A DNA stretch of 64,000 nt from Tillandsia leiboldiana (lineage: Eukaryota > Streptophyta > Magnoliopsida > Poales > Bromeliaceae), in assembly GCA_029204045.2 (NCBI GenBank), contig CM055073.1, positions 22,390,502 through 22,454,501 on the forward strand, written 5' to 3'. The translations under genes and the position numbers were made by a program. Below the pieces are notes generated by a model, which worked only from the letters and a program-made list of their open reading frames with translations, was not told the DNA's origin and did no database searches. Below are positions 30,656-41,882 of the stretch, one piece after another (the first letter of the stretch is position 1; every line of letters begins with the position of its first letter).

Positions 30656-32000
30656 TGTTGGGTTATATGTAATACGGATCTAAATAGGGGAAAAAACACC
30701 TAGAGGGGGGTGAATAGGTGTAAACGAATAAACACTCAAAAAATCGTTGCGATAAAACCCAATGCGGAAATAAAAATAATACGCAAGATTTTTACGTGGA
30801 AAACTCCATCACCGGAGTAAAAAACCACGGGACCGATAACACGGCAGAAATCCACTAGAATTAAAACACGTACAAGGTGATTTACCGTACACACTTACGA
30901 TCAACCTTTTCCATACGCTCCTAGAGGATCTTCTCCGCTCGCTCCGCGATGCTTCTCGAATCCACGATCTGCGCCCAACGCCGAATCCACGGCGTCCAAC
31001 GTCGAATCCACGACGTCCGACCGAATCCACGGTCTTCACCCAATAGCACGCTTCGAATCCACGAACGTGCCTCGCTCCGAATCCACGAGAGCGGTTGAAC
31101 CTTGAATCCACAAGGACACGCGAATCCACGCGCCGATTTTTGGGGTAAATCGTTGTTTTGGGTGGTGATGATCCGCCGAATACTTAGATCAAAGATAGAT
31201 CGGAAATACCATCTAAGTATTCATTAGTTTGATTCAACTCAAGATGTGAGTATGAAAACCTAGAATCAAACTAATCAATATAGATGAAGAAACATAGAGT
31301 ATTCTCTAATGATTTCCTTTCTTCTCTATATGTGGATCTATAGCCGTATAAAATGATATATGAAAATGACGGCTAAAGACTATGTGGATTCACCCTAGAA
31401 AAAAGAGTCATAGGGTGTATTTATAGGTTAGAAACCCTAGGAAGGAGATAAGAATCAAAAACCTAACATTTCTGGAAATTTTACGGACGGCGATCCGGAT
31501 CGGACTAGCTAGGATCCGGATCGTCGTAACGAGACAGCCAGTTCCAAAAAAACGAAGGTTCGGGATCCGGATCGAAGTGCACGATCCGGATCGTTCATAC
31601 AGTTTACCAAACATCAACGTTCGGGATCCGGATTGCGAAGCATGATCCGGATCGTTCAAGGAAAATGGTAAACTCACTGTTCGGGATCCGGATCAAGAGA
31701 CTACGATCCAGATTGAACTGATGTATGAACGAACCACCTTCGGGATCCGGATCGAACAACCTGATCCGGATCCTGAACATGTCCCAAGTCCAGTTTTTTG
31801 ATTTTTATGCAATGAAAGATTCTTCCAAGTGTTTCTACACTACAAGAAGTATTCGGATCACACAAAATATTTAGTTAAACATACCTGATCCTTTTGAATT
31901 CTTCTTTCTTGAGATTGAGTTAAATGATCCAACTTTCTTCACCTTCAATCTTCAAGACTTGAGACTTTCACGAAACTACGCCAACTCAAATTCCGTAACA
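30656..32000 (-). repeat. 5' LTR of copia element A
   Basis: 1345 bp, same termini as 96-1440. Parts: hairpin array 30956-31132, TATA box 31417-31426, palindrome array 31492-31772. By eye it differs from 96-1440 at about five sites (a lost base near 30900, single changes near 30950, 31547 and 31711, an extra T near 31797). Confidence 0.93.
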
Positions 32001-32005
32001 ATCCC
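32001..32005. repeat. Target site duplication of element A, right (ATCCC)
   Basis: Matches 91-95. Confidence 0.85.
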
Positions 32006-32066
32006 GTGTTTGGGACACGTGTCAAGCCTAGGTGAATCCGGGCGCTCCACGCAGGTCTAGGCTCAG

Positions 32067-32107
32067 CACTTTCGGGCGCCCGAAAATGGGCCGAGCACCC
32101 GAAAGTG
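32067..32107 (+). other. Nested inverted repeats upstream of LTR-D TATA box
   Basis: Outer arms CACTTTCGGG (32067-32076) and CCCGAAAGTG (32098-32107) pair perfectly. The left arm also belongs to a 16-bp palindrome (TTTCGGGCGCCCGAAA, 32070-32085), so two alternative foldings exist. Confidence 0.7.
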
Positions 32108-32146
32108 AGGACACAACAGGAATTTCCGGAATTGTTCAGTTGGGCC

Positions 32147-32154
32147 TATAAATA
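32147..32154 (+). promoter_or_regulatory. TATA box of LTR-D
   Basis: TATAAATA between GGGCC and GGGCCC. About 40 bp downstream of the inverted repeats. Confidence 0.7.
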
Positions 32155-33742
32155 GGGCCCGAAATACCTGTGTTTCTCTTTTCTCTGGCTAGTTTTTGAC
32201 AAAGTGTTCTACATAGAAGTTCTTCACCTACCTGTGCTGCATCACTTGGAGAGTTCTCGGGATTTTAGGAGGCATGTTCTTCGAGATCTACGGTGAATCG
32301 GCGCGTCGCAACGTTCCTTCACCGGTGACCCTCTCCGTCGCGTTTCTGTGCACGGACTCCCTCAGGCTGCTCCGACCATATTTTTCAACGATTCTTGCGC
32401 CGTTGTCTTCACGATAGGTAGGGCTACCACTTTTCTATTTTCAGCTTCCCCTCGTTTCAAGCTTTTCCTGGGTGTTTTCGGCCATCTTGTGACCCCCTTT
32501 TTCTGCGGCGGAGTTTTGGACAGCGTTGAGGTTTTTCTGTGATTTCTTCGCGCTCGAGCATCGGATTAAGGCGAACAAGTACTCGTTTCGCATCTACACT
32601 TCGGAGGGAACGTCATCGTGATTTTTCTAGATTTTTTTGAGATTTTCCCGAAGGTAAAAATACCACTTTTCTGGGCAGATTTTTGACAGGATATATTTTC
32701 TGGAATTTTCATGCTTACCACCTTGTTTATTTTGTAACTCGGCCTATAGGTGTCGGATCGAAAAGTGCAAGTACTCATTTTCTATCTACTCGTCGCAACG
32801 GTCGCAGCGGTATTTTTTTCGAAATTTTCAGAGTCCATCTCACAGGTGAAAACTGAGCACTTTCTGGACTGGTTTTTGTGGACAGCGGTTAAGTGTGAAA
32901 TTGTATGTTTAATTGGGCACCGTTTTGGACACTTTTGCAGTGATCGCGGCGGGCGACATTCTCCTTGGGCGAGAGTGCATTTTGGACTGGGATTTAGCGA
33001 TCGAGGTGGGTGTTGTTGTGAATATGTTATTTTTGACTACCCACTAGGCATATTGGAGTAATTCCTATGTTAAAATGTTGATTGTACCCTCCGGATAATA
33101 TTTGCATGCTTGTATAAGATCGAGGACATTATGCTAGTACTTGCCTTCATGTGGGTTTGGTGATTAGAAGTGGTAATATCATGCAAAAAGGAAGGCCAAT
33201 TAATAATTCGTGAGTATTGTGCATGTGGTATAGGCAGACATAGGTTATATTAGTATTTAATGTTCTTATGCATTTATTAATATCCTGGAATAGCATGCTC
33301 TAATAAATGTAAGAACATCGATACCTGTATTTCTTTTGTATCATCTTGGGACATTTGCATGCTTGTATGGTCATCTAGATAGGCCACCTTTTTCTGCGAC
33401 ACTATCATGCTGGAACTTGACTTAGGAGAAACCATATTTTCTGCTTTTCTCCTTTCATATTAGACTCAGGGTATTTGTAGCTCGTGCGCGAGCAGGGGGT
33501 TTGGGATAGTGTGGTCAGATTCTTGGGATCTGGGACAGGCTGGACTTGATGGCAGGGTATTGCGGCGACCGCGGACTTTGGGCGGTCGACCGGGTATTTA
33601 CAGTTGCATCAGATCGGGGGGGGGGGAGGGGGGATCGGGCTTTCTTTAGTGGATGGATTTTTCCACTTCGATTAGAGTCGTGATCCAGTCCTGCTATATT
33701 ATGATACTGGTTACTTGTTACTTTACTCGTGTGGGTCGCTCC

Positions 33743-33747
33743 CCTCG
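33743..33747. repeat. Target site duplication of element C, left (CCTCG)
   Basis: Matches 43018-43022. Joining the flanks restores CGCTCCCCTCGAGTGCCACT, a run found intact in related LTRs at 41760. Confidence 0.93.
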
Positions 33748-35590
33748 TGTGAGGACCCGAAATTCCCACTTATGGATTATGGTTACATCTGCAGCTTCTG
33801 GAGGCCTACGAGGTGTGTCGGAGGGGTTTGTGCACAATTTGGACACAAGTGATGGACTTCGGGCTTAAAATGGATCACTTGAGTGATCGGAGGACCCCGT
33901 CGGATGTTTAGAAGTGGTTTTGCGCGAAGCGGATATTAAAATTAGACTCAGCGCGAAGTTTGGACACAAGAACACCTTCCCGGATGGCTTTGACAATTTT
34001 TAGAGTTGGAATTTGGCAAAACGGACATCGGATTTGGATTCAGCGCGCGAAAACGATGAAAATGGACTACTTGTATTTTTCGGAGCCCGGATGACCCGGC
34101 ACGGATTTCGAGGCAGAGGTACTGTTGGGCGGTTGACCGGATGTTTACTTTTGCATCTGATTGGGTATCAGTTTTCTCTAGTGGACGGAGATTCCCACTA
34201 TTTGAGTACTTTTGCGTCTGATTGAGGACCAGGGTTTTCTTTAGTGGATGGGTTTTCCACTTTGATCAGAGTCGTGATCCAGCCCGGCTATACATAGATA
34301 CTTGTTACTGAGATACTTTACTCGTGTGGGTCGCTCCTCTCGAGTGGTACTCCGGAGGTAGTCTTGACCGAGCCGTGTGCCGGTCTGTTACATATATTTT
34401 GACCGAGCCGTGTGCCGGTCCGTTACTTATATTGAGATCGAGCCGTGTGCCGATCAGTTACTGAGTTCGACAGCAGAGCAGGCAGTACCGGGTTTTATAC
34501 CGGTTCATTTGATTGGGTTTATTTCGGTTAGATACTTTTATTGTTGCACTCGTGCCTGGGGGCCGAGTGCAGTCTGGTAGCTGAGTTTAGACCAGTGATA
34601 GTATTGTTGGGAGCCGTTTGGTTGACGGTGGTCCCGTGTCATTGAGAGTACCTTGACCGTTATGTGAGAGGTTGAGCATCATGATTCTATCCGTTCTGAG
34701 AGAGAGCGTGGATTTCGACTATAGCCTGCATGAGCCACTTCTCGGCAGCGAGTTAGTCCGTTTGGACACCCTACGTAATTCCTGCCCGGCAGTGGGAGGT
34801 GGTTGTAGGTGGGGCGCAGGTTTGACTGGACCAGATGTGGCAGTCAGCTCGATTGGGTCGATTGTGCACTTCATGTGCTAGTGGTTGCATACCATTCTTT
34901 GATTCTCCCCTCTTGAGCATTTAGATGGAGGCATAGTAGCTGTTGAGTGTCATCAGCGTTCTTGTTCAGTTCTCACGGCTTTGGTTATTTTATGTCTCTT
35001 GAGGACTTAGTGGGCAGACCGTCGGGCCTGGCGGTGGTACCCACTGAGAACTCCCTTTTTGGTGTAGTTCTCACACCCTTTGGTGGTTTTCCCCCTCCTT
35101 TCTCCTTCCTCTCCTTTGTTTTGCAGAGTCTTGGCGGGTGTTGCTGATTCTGCGGTTGTTGATCGAGGCGAGGGAGTCGCGTGCTAGATCCCTACCCGTC
35201 GTTGGAGAGTAGCGGTACCCCTTCAGAGGAGAGCTTCAGTAGATTAGTTATTTTATTTTCCTCCTTTGAGAGACTGATGTAGTGAGGACATGATATGTAT
35301 GGAGAGCCTGTACACTGATGTATTTATTTGAGATACCTCCCTGTTGAGTTTTGAGCTTTGTATATGAGAATATTGTATGATTATCATTTTTGGGAGATGG
35401 ACATTATTGTATTATTTCCAGTTGTACAGTGGTTGATTTTAGTTGTACAGCAGATTTTCATTTATAGCTTTGATATCTGTTAGCTGTAGTACTTTTCTTG
35501 CAGGTAGGACGCTTCGCCTATGCGGGGTTTGGCATAGGTGGCGGATCTGTTGGCGAGCCCGGGTCGCAGTTTCGACCCCGAGGCGTGACA
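33748..35590 (+). repeat. 5' LTR of element C (1843 bp, internally deleted)
   Basis: TGTGAGGACCCGAAATTCCC to GAGGCGTGACA. Relative to the 3' LTR it joins the sequence near 39393 directly to that near 41552, removing the GC-rich U3 and core promoter. TATT is shared at both ends of the deletion. It therefore has no TATA box of its own and is probably not a promoter. Confidence 0.88.
34366..34455 (+). other. Three tandem hairpins, constant loop, period 35 bp (LTR-C 5')
   Basis: Each unit has the loop AGCCGTGTGC. The arms are GACCG/CGGTC in units 1 and 2 (34366, 34401) and GATCG/CGATC in unit 3 (34436), so one pair changed from C-G to T-A on both sides. Confidence 0.7.
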
Positions 35591-35598
35591 GACTAGGT

Positions 35599-35610
35599 TG
35601 GTATCAGAGC
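35599..35610 (+). promoter_or_regulatory. Primer binding site of element C
   Basis: TGGTATCAGAGC, 8 bp after the 5' LTR. Confidence 0.93.
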
Positions 35611-37060
35611 CTAGGTTGTAGGTCATGGTGGACTTAGAAACCCTAGGCTTATGGTTTGACCCTTGATTGACTTCGTGAGAGTCGTGATTTTTAGCGAGAA
35701 TCCTGATTGAGTTTTATACCTCTCCCAAGGGACGGGAAGAGTGATTGGCATGTTTATTCTCCTAAGTGATTATGTTGGCTGCAGACAACATAATGCTGTG
35801 GAACGGGTGACATGCTTTAGACTTTCGCTGGATTGGGTCGAGCGTTGTTATGTGCTGTTTTGTGGTTTCGTCGTGGTGAGCTGTGCCTCCCCGATGCTGG
35901 GTTTTGACCCGTGTGCATCCTGTCATAGCAGTTGAGCTTGAGCGGTTGGTTTTGGGCCGGATACCCGGATTGAGGTCAGAGAGCTCCGGACCCAGATGAC
36001 AGGATTGTCTGAGGCCTTTCAGCAGCAGAGTGAGCAGCTGGTTTTGGTGACACAGTTGTCGGAGCACTGAGTAGCCCCCTCCGTGCCAATGTTTGGTGTC
36101 GAGGCACCGAGGCAGGGTGGATAGTTGACAGCTAGTGAGCTGAGGGGACATGATCGATCTATTGAGCCAGATTCGGCAGATGAACCACCCCGACTCGTAA
36201 GATTGAGCTTGGAGCCTTTGGAGGCAGAGTCGTGGTTGGTGGTGATGGAGTGATCAATTGAAAGCCTCACTGTGCTAGAAAGTTTTTGCAGTTGCTTAAC
36301 TGCGCGCTCCAGGTCCCGAGGGACGAGGCGCATAGGATATGTGTGTCTGGGAGTGGATTGCGCCAGGATACCTTTCAGTTTGTTTGGTCCCTCCATTACG
36401 GATTATTGACGCCTCGATGGTGTAGGCGTTGTGTATGGAGCGTGGCGTTGCAGTTCCTTTGGATAGGGATCTGCCGCCAGAGGTGAGTTCTGGATATTGG
36501 CGCTTGGCGCCAGGTGATGGAGGACAGATCGGCCGGCAGAGGCATTTCTGATTTCTTTTTCCAGGATAACGAGTTCCCGAGATGCCAGAGATCGGGTGGA
36601 CCCCGATGGCAGCATCAGCATCTATATCAGAGTGGCGCAGTGGTAGCGTGGATTTGTTATCTGCGGAGGACCTTATTCGTCGCCTCAGTGTGAGCAGAGA
36701 CAGAGGTCGTGCTCCCTTTGTGTTTGGTCTAGATTTTCCTTGCAGATTGACCAACAACCGTCGGTATCGAATGGATGAGTCGTGCCACCCGGTTGGAGGG
36801 CGCCACAGCAGCGGATCGGGTTGTCGCGGGTGTGATTTCATCAAAGCAGTCGGAGTTAGAGCATGTTGCATTCCTGCATGGACTAGAGGTAGATTTGTTA
36901 CCACATGCACTAGAGGTATAGGTTTTGGTTGGTGTGGTGCATGCGGAGGAGGCTTTTGGATCATGTCCAATGCAGTTGAGGCCGCGAGTTATGCCGGCAG
37001 ACTTATTGGTAATTGTGGCAGTTCGGTGTTTTGACCATGTGCTTGAGATTGTTAGAGCAC
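35611..37060 (+). pseudogene. Degraded gag/protease region of element C
   Basis: No long frame survives. A segment near 36880-36940 reads GLEVDLLPHALEV, the same protease-like piece seen in element G (about 19780-19820). The upstream 1.2 kb is expected to be gag by position, but I recognise no intact zinc knuckle. Confidence 0.55.
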
Positions 37061-37076
37061 ACAGGTTATAGCGGTA

Positions 37077-38090
37077 GTGTGGGAGGTGCTTTCGGCGGCG
37101 CCGGGATTCAAGGATATCTCTGTTGCCCACGAGATCCCGGGTGTGATTTCACCTGAGCTGTTTGAGATGCCGCCGGTTAGGGAGATAGAGATTGCGTTTG
37201 ACGTGGTTCGGGGAACCGCGCCACCCTCGACAGCATCTCATTGGATATCGCCTGTAGAGCTGAGAGAGCTGATGGTGCAGTTGCAGGATCGGATGGATCG
37301 ATGATTCTTTTGGTGGGTTGATCACTTACCACGCCGTTGATATACGGTGGTGATGCCACGTCGTTGATACACGACGGTGAGGATTCGTTGTGGTTTGAGC
37401 ACGGGCAGGTCCAGGTATTATCTAGGACCTTTTGGTGGAGTCATACTCCGGCAGTTATTGTATGGTGCGAGTACCTACTTGGAATCAGACAGCCGAGGAC
37501 CTTGCCTAGATGGCGTTCAGGACACGGTATGGCACCTTGAGCCCACAACGAGGCCAAGTGGATTGATTAATGCCCTGCCACTCTTATGATTTGAGGAATT
37601 GTGCTCCAACTGTACTCGATTGGATTGGTAACAAGATCCTCCCGGGATATTTTGATTTACTCCCAGAGCGACTTGGAGCACGAGGAGCCCTGGTGGATGT
37701 GCTACCATGCCCGTGTGGATGAAGTTGTATGCCAAGTTATTGAGGTACAAGTTGTAGCTTCTGAGGCATACCTTCTTGGGTCACTTTGTTCGAGCCGTAG
37801 GGGCGGCGGTGGAAATCCGGCCAATATGGATACTAATTGGGAATTGGCCGAGATCGACAATTACTGTTGAGGTGAGGAGCTTCTTGGACTGGGCAGTGCC
37901 GGGAGAGCTTGGCGGACGGATGATGAGACTAACACCAGCACCGATTTCAACTTTGTCAGCGGTGGGAGATGGATTTGTGAGTTATAGGGATGCCTCCCAT
38001 AGTGGCTGTGGAGTACCGTGGGTTTATCTTTGGTCCGCGCTTCATCAGTCCAACCCTATGAGTATTGTGGTAGGACGAACCGCTGTCTTG
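37077..38090 (+). pseudogene. Chromovirus RT-RNase H remnant (element C)
   Basis: Frames change repeatedly but the order of chromovirus motifs is clear. The pre-RT segment (PPVREIEIAFDVVRGTAP then SPVELRELMVQLQD, 37077-37304) is followed by DILIYSQSDLEHEE near 37640, which is the DD-motif region with its first residues in another frame. EVRSFLDWAVPG near 37880 and the RNase H start FVSYRDASHSG near 37975-38010 follow. Non-functional. Confidence 0.8.
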
Positions 38091-39020
38091 TAGGCAGCTT
38101 GGATCCCACAGTTGAGCCTTTCTGTATGCCTAATATTTCCAGCTTTGATTGATATACCTGGGCGTGGGCCATGCCTGTTTGGCTATCAGTTCTGGCTACT
38201 CAGCATTCCTGTTCTATACTATATGATAGAATAAGAGTTCAGCTTCAGTTTACAGTTTCTACCATACGGCACCAGTGGGAACTACAGCTTTCAGCATCTT
38301 GAGTGGGATTTACTCGGATTGTCGTCGATGGTTCGGACTTTTGACCGTGAGTTTTGGAATCAGTATTTTGATCGCCTTTCGAGCCAACTTTCAGTCCCGT
38401 TCACTGACGGTTTGGCCACCGTCAGGGTGTTCTTTACTGGTTGAGAGGTCTACTTCGACCCGTGGGTCCGTTGGGGTTATGATAGCATGTTGTGTGATCA
38501 ACTGTGGCATGAGATTGTATCTCTAGAGGGTCCCTTTTGAAGGTAGACCGTTGTTGAGCAGTCCACTCGGATGGTCTAGATTCGGGAGTGACCGAGTGAG
38601 GACCCCTCCTTGTTAGGGCTCTTTTCCTTATTGGATAAATAGTGTGGGTACGCTTCGGGTTGCCTTGGTTGAGTTGATACAGGATGTGGTTTGGTGCGTG
38701 TTGCACTGGTGGTTATTTTGTTTCCCCCAGCTTTTGACAGAGCCCTTGTGGTGTTTCACGTCTCAGCTCAGGAGTGTTTTGCTTTTGGATTCCTCGCCCG
38801 TGATTGACTCGCTCCATTTGAGAGCTAAGAGTGTTCGGAGTACGAGGGACGCCCGTTGCGAATTCTGGCCTGTGAGGTGAGGGAATTGCGCAATCGGGCT
38901 ATGCCGTACTGATTGTTGCTGTTGTTGTTGTTGAGGAGTAATCACGGGGAGTGAGTGGTGACTTAGGAGCTGGAGATGGTGATGTTGAGTACTTACCCTT
39001 GGTGTTTGTGACTCATGGTG
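38091..39020 (+). other. Unrecognised internal remnant of element C
   Basis: About 930 bp after RNase H. No integrase zinc finger, catalytic core or chromodomain is recognisable and no polypurine tract precedes the LTR. From 38130 it is duplicated at 51176-52040. Confidence 0.5.
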
Positions 39021-39780
39021 GAATTGAGCTAGAAATTCCCACTTATGGATTACGGATACATCTGCAGCTTCTGTAGGCCTACGAGGTGTGTCGGCGGCGT
39101 TTGTGCACAATTTGGACACAAGTGATGGACTTCGGGCTTAAAATGGATCACTTGAGTGATCGGAGGACCCCGTCGGATATTTAGAAGTGGTTTTGCGCGA
39201 AGCGGATATTAAAATTGGACTCAGCATGAAGTTTGGACACAAGAACACCTTCCCGGATGCCTTTGGCAATTTTTAGAGTTGGAATTTGGCAAAACGGACA
39301 TCGGATTTGGATTCAGCGCGCGAAAACGATGAAAATGGACTACTTGTATTTTTCGGAGCCCGGATGACCCGGCACGGATTTCGAGGCAGAGGTACTATTC
39401 CGGCACGGCGGACAACGGGCGGCGGGCAGCGGCGGAGGGGGCTCGGGCAGGCGGCGGAGTGACGCGGGCAGGCGCGCGGGCGCGGGCAGGCGCGCGGGCA
39501 GGCGCGCGGTCCACGGGCCGGCGTGCACCGGAGGGCAGGACACGTGGCGTGATAGGACTGGTCAGTGCTGTGGACCCGGTTCACGGAACGAATGCGGTCT
39601 GCCTCGGGGCGCGTGCGTGCAGGGATGGCAGGCGGCGGCGCAGGCGCGCACGTGGGCGCGTTGACGGCTTTCCCGCGTGTGGAAGCGCCACGCGTCGGCG
39701 CTGTGGTGGGCCACGTGGCGCAATGTTAGCGATGGGCTTCGCTGTCAGCTGTTCGCGGGGCGACGTGGAGGCCCATGGAG

Positions 39781-39833
39781 GATTCGGGCGCGCACAGTGT
39801 TGGGCCGGGCCCAACACTGTAGCGGCCCGAATC
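39781..39833 (+). other. Nested inverted repeat in U3 of LTR-C
   Basis: Inner arms of 13 bp (ACAGTGTTGGGCC at 39794 and its complement ending 39820) around one G. Outer arms are GATTCGGGC (39781-39789) and GCCCGAATC (39825-39833). It lies about 60 bp before the TATTTAA box. Confidence 0.75.
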
Positions 39834-41793
39834 GTCTGGGCGCCCGAATGTTGGGATACAACGGGTATTTTGAGATTTGTTTCTGGAGCCTATTTAAGCC
39901 ACCCGAGCCGCCTTCTTCTTACTTTTTCCCGCATTTTCGAGCCTACCCTCGCCACGACGCCTTCAGCAAAGTTGATCCCCGTGCGGTGCTGCATCTACCT
40001 GCGGATTTCTGGGATTTTACGTGGCACGCTTCCCGAGGTTTCCATTTTTACGGCGCGGCGCGACTCTCGTTCATTTGTGGCCCCCCTTCGTCGCGTTTCG
40101 GTGCGAGGACTCCCCCGGCTCACTCCGACCTCCGTTTTAGGCGATTCTTGCGCCGTCGGATCGGCGACAGACAGAGCTACGATCATGTTATTTTTTATCT
40201 TCCCCTCGTTTCCCGGTTTTTGAGGTGTTTTTCCGAGTTTACTGTGACACTGTTGCTGTAATTGAGACTTGGACAGCGGCTCGATGTTTTGGCGATATCT
40301 CCGCACCCAGGCATCGGATCGGGATGTACCTATACACTTTTTGCCTCTACGCGTCGCAAGGATTACCATCGTATTTTTTGAGGAATTTTCTGAGACTTTC
40401 CCGATGGTATACTTCTTCCCCTTTACTGTGCAGAGTATTATAGTTGTGTATGTTGTGGAGTTTCGCGCTCACCGCGTTGTGGAATTTGTAACTCGGCCTC
40501 CGGGACTCGAATTTTGACGTGGAGGTACTCGTTTCGAAGGGCTCGATGCGACGATCGCGACAGTATTTTTGTTGGATTTTTCTGAGTTCTTTCTGCAGGT
40601 GAAAAATCCGCATCTTTGGGAATATTCCAACAGATTTGTATGTACTTGAATATCTTGGAATAAAAGTGTAACCTTGGACCTTATTGTTGTACCCAGGAAG
40701 GTTCGCGAGTGTTTCTGAACCTGTTGGAACTGGAGATAATGGTTTCCGTGTATTTCTAGTTGTTTGGAGCCGAGGCTTGCGCGACTTGTACCAAGGGTGC
40801 AGCTTAGGCAGATTTTGGATTGTGCTTGCAAGTGGCCACCCTCTTCACCGACTTCAGGTTTGCCTTGGATTGAGCACTTCAGGTGGGTAAACTTAATATT
40901 GGTAACTGTACAAGGGAATGATAAGGCTTTTATGGATGTCTATGTTATGGTTAATGTAAGTGCACTTGTGGGAATGTCACCCCTCTATGACTGATAGCAT
41001 GCATATTTAATGTACAACCGATATGAGCGAGAGGTAAGCAGGGAATGGCCTAGATCATGTGGTTATTGTACATTTTGGGTGAACTGGAGACTTAGCATAT
41101 GGTAGGCGGTTATATTTCTCCCACACTAGATGACATAGAGATCTTACATGCTTTTTCATTGGCCTACTTGTGTGAGGTTGGTATATCATAGTAGAAATAC
41201 TTTAGCATGCTTTGCTACTATATGTTCTACTCTCTTTTATCGTTTCTGAGGACAAAAGCATGCTTGTATGGACATGTAGTTAGGCCATCTTTTACTGCTA
41301 CACTACTTATTGGAACTTGACTTAGGAGAAACCATGTTATCCTTTTCTCCTTCTTTGTTAGTCAGGCGGTCTGAGTTGCTCGGGTGCGAGCAGGGGTCTA
41401 GGGTAGTGTAGCCGGGACATGGGTGTCAGGGACGGGTTGTGCTGGATTGCGGTTGGCAGGGTTTTGCGGTGACCGCGGACTTTGGGCGGTTGACCGGAGG
41501 TCGGCTATAGGACTTGGTTATAGACGGCAGGGTATTGCGGCAACCGCGGATATTGGGCGGTTGACCGGATGTTTACTTTTGCATCTGATTGGGTATAAGT
41601 TTTCTCTAGTGGACGGAGATTCCCACTATTTGAGTACTTTTGCGTCTGATTGAGGACCGGGGTTTTCTTTAGTGGATGGGTTTTCCACTTTGATCAGAGT
41701 CGTGATCCAGCCCGGCTATACATAGATACTTGTTACTGAGATACTTTACTCGTGTGGGTCGCTCCCCTCGAGTGCCACTCCGGAGGTAGGCTT

Positions 41794-41882
41794 GACCGAG
41801 CCGTGTGCCAGTCTGTTACTTATATTTTGACCGAGCCGTGTGCCGGTCCGTTACTTATATTGAGATCGAGCCGTGTGCCGAT
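41794..41882 (+). other. Three tandem hairpins, period 35 bp (LTR-C 3')
   Basis: Homologue of 34366-34455. Unit 1 has one mismatch (CAGTC) and unit 3 pairs over four bases (ATCG/CGAT). The constant loop AGCCGTGTGC is kept. A third homologue lies near 54764-54853. Confidence 0.65.

Larger units (their letters stand above)
96..32000 (-). mobile_element. Ty1/copia (SIRE/Maximus-like) element A, composite
   Basis: The outer LTRs (96-1440 and 30656-32000) are both 1345 bp, differ at about five positions by eye, and are flanked by ATCCC. This marks them as sister LTRs of one recent insertion transcribed on the minus strand. A long Gag, a pol in copia order (protease, integrase, RT, RNase H) and a third ORF between pol and the 3' LTR point to the SIRE/Maximus lineage. 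The interval is far too long for one element: it also holds a 100-N gap, a chromovirus fragment, a third divergent LTR of the same family, a second pol region and a nested gypsy element. Either a recombinant tandem or a misjoined assembly explains this. Confidence 0.8.
32006..33747 (+). repeat. LTR-D, middle part
   Basis: Gypsy LTR sequence resuming after element A. It includes inverted repeats (32067-32107), a TATA box (32147-32154) and a long transcribed part with motifs shared with LTR-C (for example GTGTGGGTCGCTCCCCTCG at the right end). It is cut by element C at 33748. No gene. Confidence 0.7.

Noticed and set aside
32348..33061. Short ORFs in LTR-D, LTR-C and fragment F
   Set aside because: All under about 110 codons, in LTR sequence, not preserved between related copies.
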